Assembly: GCF_010993975.1 (NCBI RefSeq)
Contig: NZ_JAACZO010000013.1
Coordinates: 1-53,778 of the forward strand
Origin: Halomonas faecis
GTDB lineage: Bacteria; Pseudomonadota; Gammaproteobacteria; Pseudomonadales; Halomonadaceae
Length of the DNA stretch: 53,778 nt
Reading direction: 5' to 3'
Positions within the stretch are counted from its first letter, which is position 1. Each line of letters starts with the position of its first letter. Made by a program: the position numbers and the translations under genes. Below the pieces are notes generated by a model, which saw nothing but the letters and a program-made list of their open reading frames with translations, had not been told where the DNA came from and made no database searches. Positions 53,030-53,778 of this stretch are shown here, piece by piece.

Positions 53030-53470
53030 ATGAACAAGGTGCTGGTGCTACACGGCCCCAATCTCAATCTGCTGGGCTCCCGCCAGCCGGAGATCTACGG
53101 CCGCGAGACCCTTGGCGACATCGACAACGATCTGCGCCAGCGGGCGGTGCTCGCCGGTTGGGAAGTCGACTGTTTCCAGAGCAACCACGAAGGAGCGCTG
53201 ATCGATGCCATCCACGCCGCCCGGGAGGATGGCACGCGGGCGATCATCATCAACCCGGCGGCCTACACCCACACCTCGGTGGCGATTCTCGATGCCCTCA
53301 ACGCCTTCGATGGCCGGGTGATCGAGGTGCACCTCTCCAACGTGCACCGGCGGGAAGCCTTTCGCCACCACTCCTACGTGTCGCTTCGCGCGGACGGGGT
53401 CATCGCCGGGCTCGGATCTCAGGGCTATCGGGCGGCACTCGATGCCGTGATCGCTGCCACGCAAGCGTGA
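53030..53470 (+). CDS. aroQ: Type II 3-dehydroquinate dehydratase
   Basis: A 146-residue dodecameric type II dehydroquinase. H-G-P-N-L-N-L-L-G at 8-16, the flexible catalytic loop R18-x4-Y23 (S-R-Q-P-E-I-Y-G), N-P-A-A-Y-T-H-T-S and E-V-H-L-S-N-V-H are the family motifs. It converts 3-dehydroquinate to 3-dehydroshikimate. Next to pobA and other protocatechuate-forming genes it is probably a catabolic copy (quinate/shikimate use, QuiB-like) and not the biosynthetic one, but the sequence does not separate the two roles. Confidence 0.92.
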   Translation: MNKVLVLHGPNLNLLGSRQPEIYGRETLGDIDNDLRQRAVLAGWEVDCFQSNHEGALIDAIHAAREDGTRAIIINPAAYTHTSVAILDALNAFDGRVIEVHLSNVHRREAFRHHSYVSLRADGVIAGLGSQGYRAALDAVIAATQA

Positions 53471-53627
53471 CCCAAGTGACGAGCACGTCTTCGCCTATGA
53501 GAGCCATGCACAGGCTTTATTGGCTTGCGGGGCGGGGCTCCGGATAAGCTGCGGTCATTCGGTTCCGGCAGGCATGCAATCTCGTGTCTCACCGAGCCGA
53601 TCCCCTGCATGACACTATCGCTTGGTT

Positions 53628-53657
53628 GCCCGTCACTCCCCTGGCGGGCCCTTTTTT
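53628..53657 (+). terminator. Intrinsic terminator downstream of aroQ
   Basis: GCCCGTC (53628-53634) pairs with GGCGGGC (53643-53649; one G-U pair) around an 8-base loop, and CCTTTTTT follows. It lies about 160 bases after the aroQ stop. Confidence 0.65.
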
Positions 53658-53714
53658 GGTTCTTCGCAGACTGGCGTGAAATGAGCAGGGCGCTGAGCGA
53701 GGTCAGGATAGAGA

Positions 53715-53776
53715 AACGGCGGTAAATCCGAGTAAGCTGATATTCGCCAAAACGTCAGCCTACGGACACCGCCGTT
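53715..53776. repeat. 9-bp inverted repeat at the right window edge
   Basis: AACGGCGGT (53715-53723) and ACCGCCGTT (53768-53776) enclose 44 bases of lower-GC sequence. This may be the edge of a mobile element or a leader beyond the window; it cannot be resolved here. Confidence 0.35.
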
Positions 53777-53778
53777 GC

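Larger units (their letters stand above)
53471..53778. other. Non-coding right end of the window
   Basis: These 308 bases contain no convincing gene. They hold the terminator at 53628-53657 and the inverted repeat at 53715-53776; the rest shows no recognisable element. Confidence 0.5.

Overview
The window looks like a chromosomal aromatic-catabolism island of a GC-rich gammaproteobacterium, most likely a Halomonas-type (Halomonadaceae) marine or halophilic heterotroph. The assignment is inferred from acidic periplasmic proteins, the abundance of TRAP and tripartite tricarboxylate transporters, and the mix of aromatic-acid pathways. No rRNA, tRNA, CRISPR or complete insertion sequence was seen. 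An IS3-family transposase tail sits at the extreme left edge, directly against a 5'-truncated OsmC gene.

Layout. 1-3 kb: IS remnant, OsmC, secreted cupin, flavin-reductase-like protein, a LysR gene with a foreign LysR 3' fragment behind it. 3-7.5 kb: TctCBA uptake system plus a class V PLP enzyme. 7.6-12.8 kb: LysR, benzoylformate decarboxylase, an orphan TRAP binding protein (DctP) and an aryl-aldehyde dehydrogenase (benzoylformate to benzaldehyde to benzoate). 12.8-15.9 kb: MarR divergent from a feruloyl-CoA-synthase-type ligase and a 4HBT thioesterase. 16-23.1 kb (minus): an eight-gene 3-hydroxybenzoate/gentisate operon with its own TRAP transporter and MarR. 23.4-30.5 kb: a second TRAP operon with a CoA-transferase, an atypical thiolase and a DcaP-like porin closed by a strong terminator. 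30.6-35.4 kb (minus): amidase, MFS transporter, SphA-type outer-membrane protein, AraC regulator. 35.5-38.9 kb (minus): acyl-CoA dehydrogenase, SDR and enoyl-CoA hydratase. 39.1-43.1 kb: vanA-vanB-dctP with divergent vanR and three VanR-type operators. 43.1-46.9 kb: aryl-alcohol and aldehyde dehydrogenases divergent from a FeaR-like AraC regulator. 47.1-50 kb: a complete DctPQM TRAP transporter. 50.1-53.5 kb: DUF6455 protein, AraC regulator/pobA pair, a short gene remnant and a type II dehydroquinase.

How it fits together. Lignin-type phenylpropanoids could be activated by the CoA ligase, shortened by the hydratase/SDR/thiolase set (side-chain beta-oxidation) and released as aromatic acids by the thioesterase. 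Vanillate is demethylated to protocatechuate by VanAB, 4-hydroxybenzoate is hydroxylated to protocatechuate by PobA, 3-hydroxybenzoate goes through gentisate to fumarate and pyruvate, and dehydroquinate can enter through AroQ. Protocatechuate ring-cleavage genes are not in the window.

The most interesting pattern is three closely related DctP binding proteins (at 10.3, 39.1 and 47.1 kb), each with exactly two cysteines at matching positions, but only one DctQM membrane pair of that type. Two of the three lie inside catabolic operons with no membrane genes. I infer one shared aromatic-acid TRAP permease served by several operon-controlled receptors. A second strong signal is a set of TGGATCCA-core VanR operators around the vanA promoter plus one perfect copy inside the vanR coding sequence.
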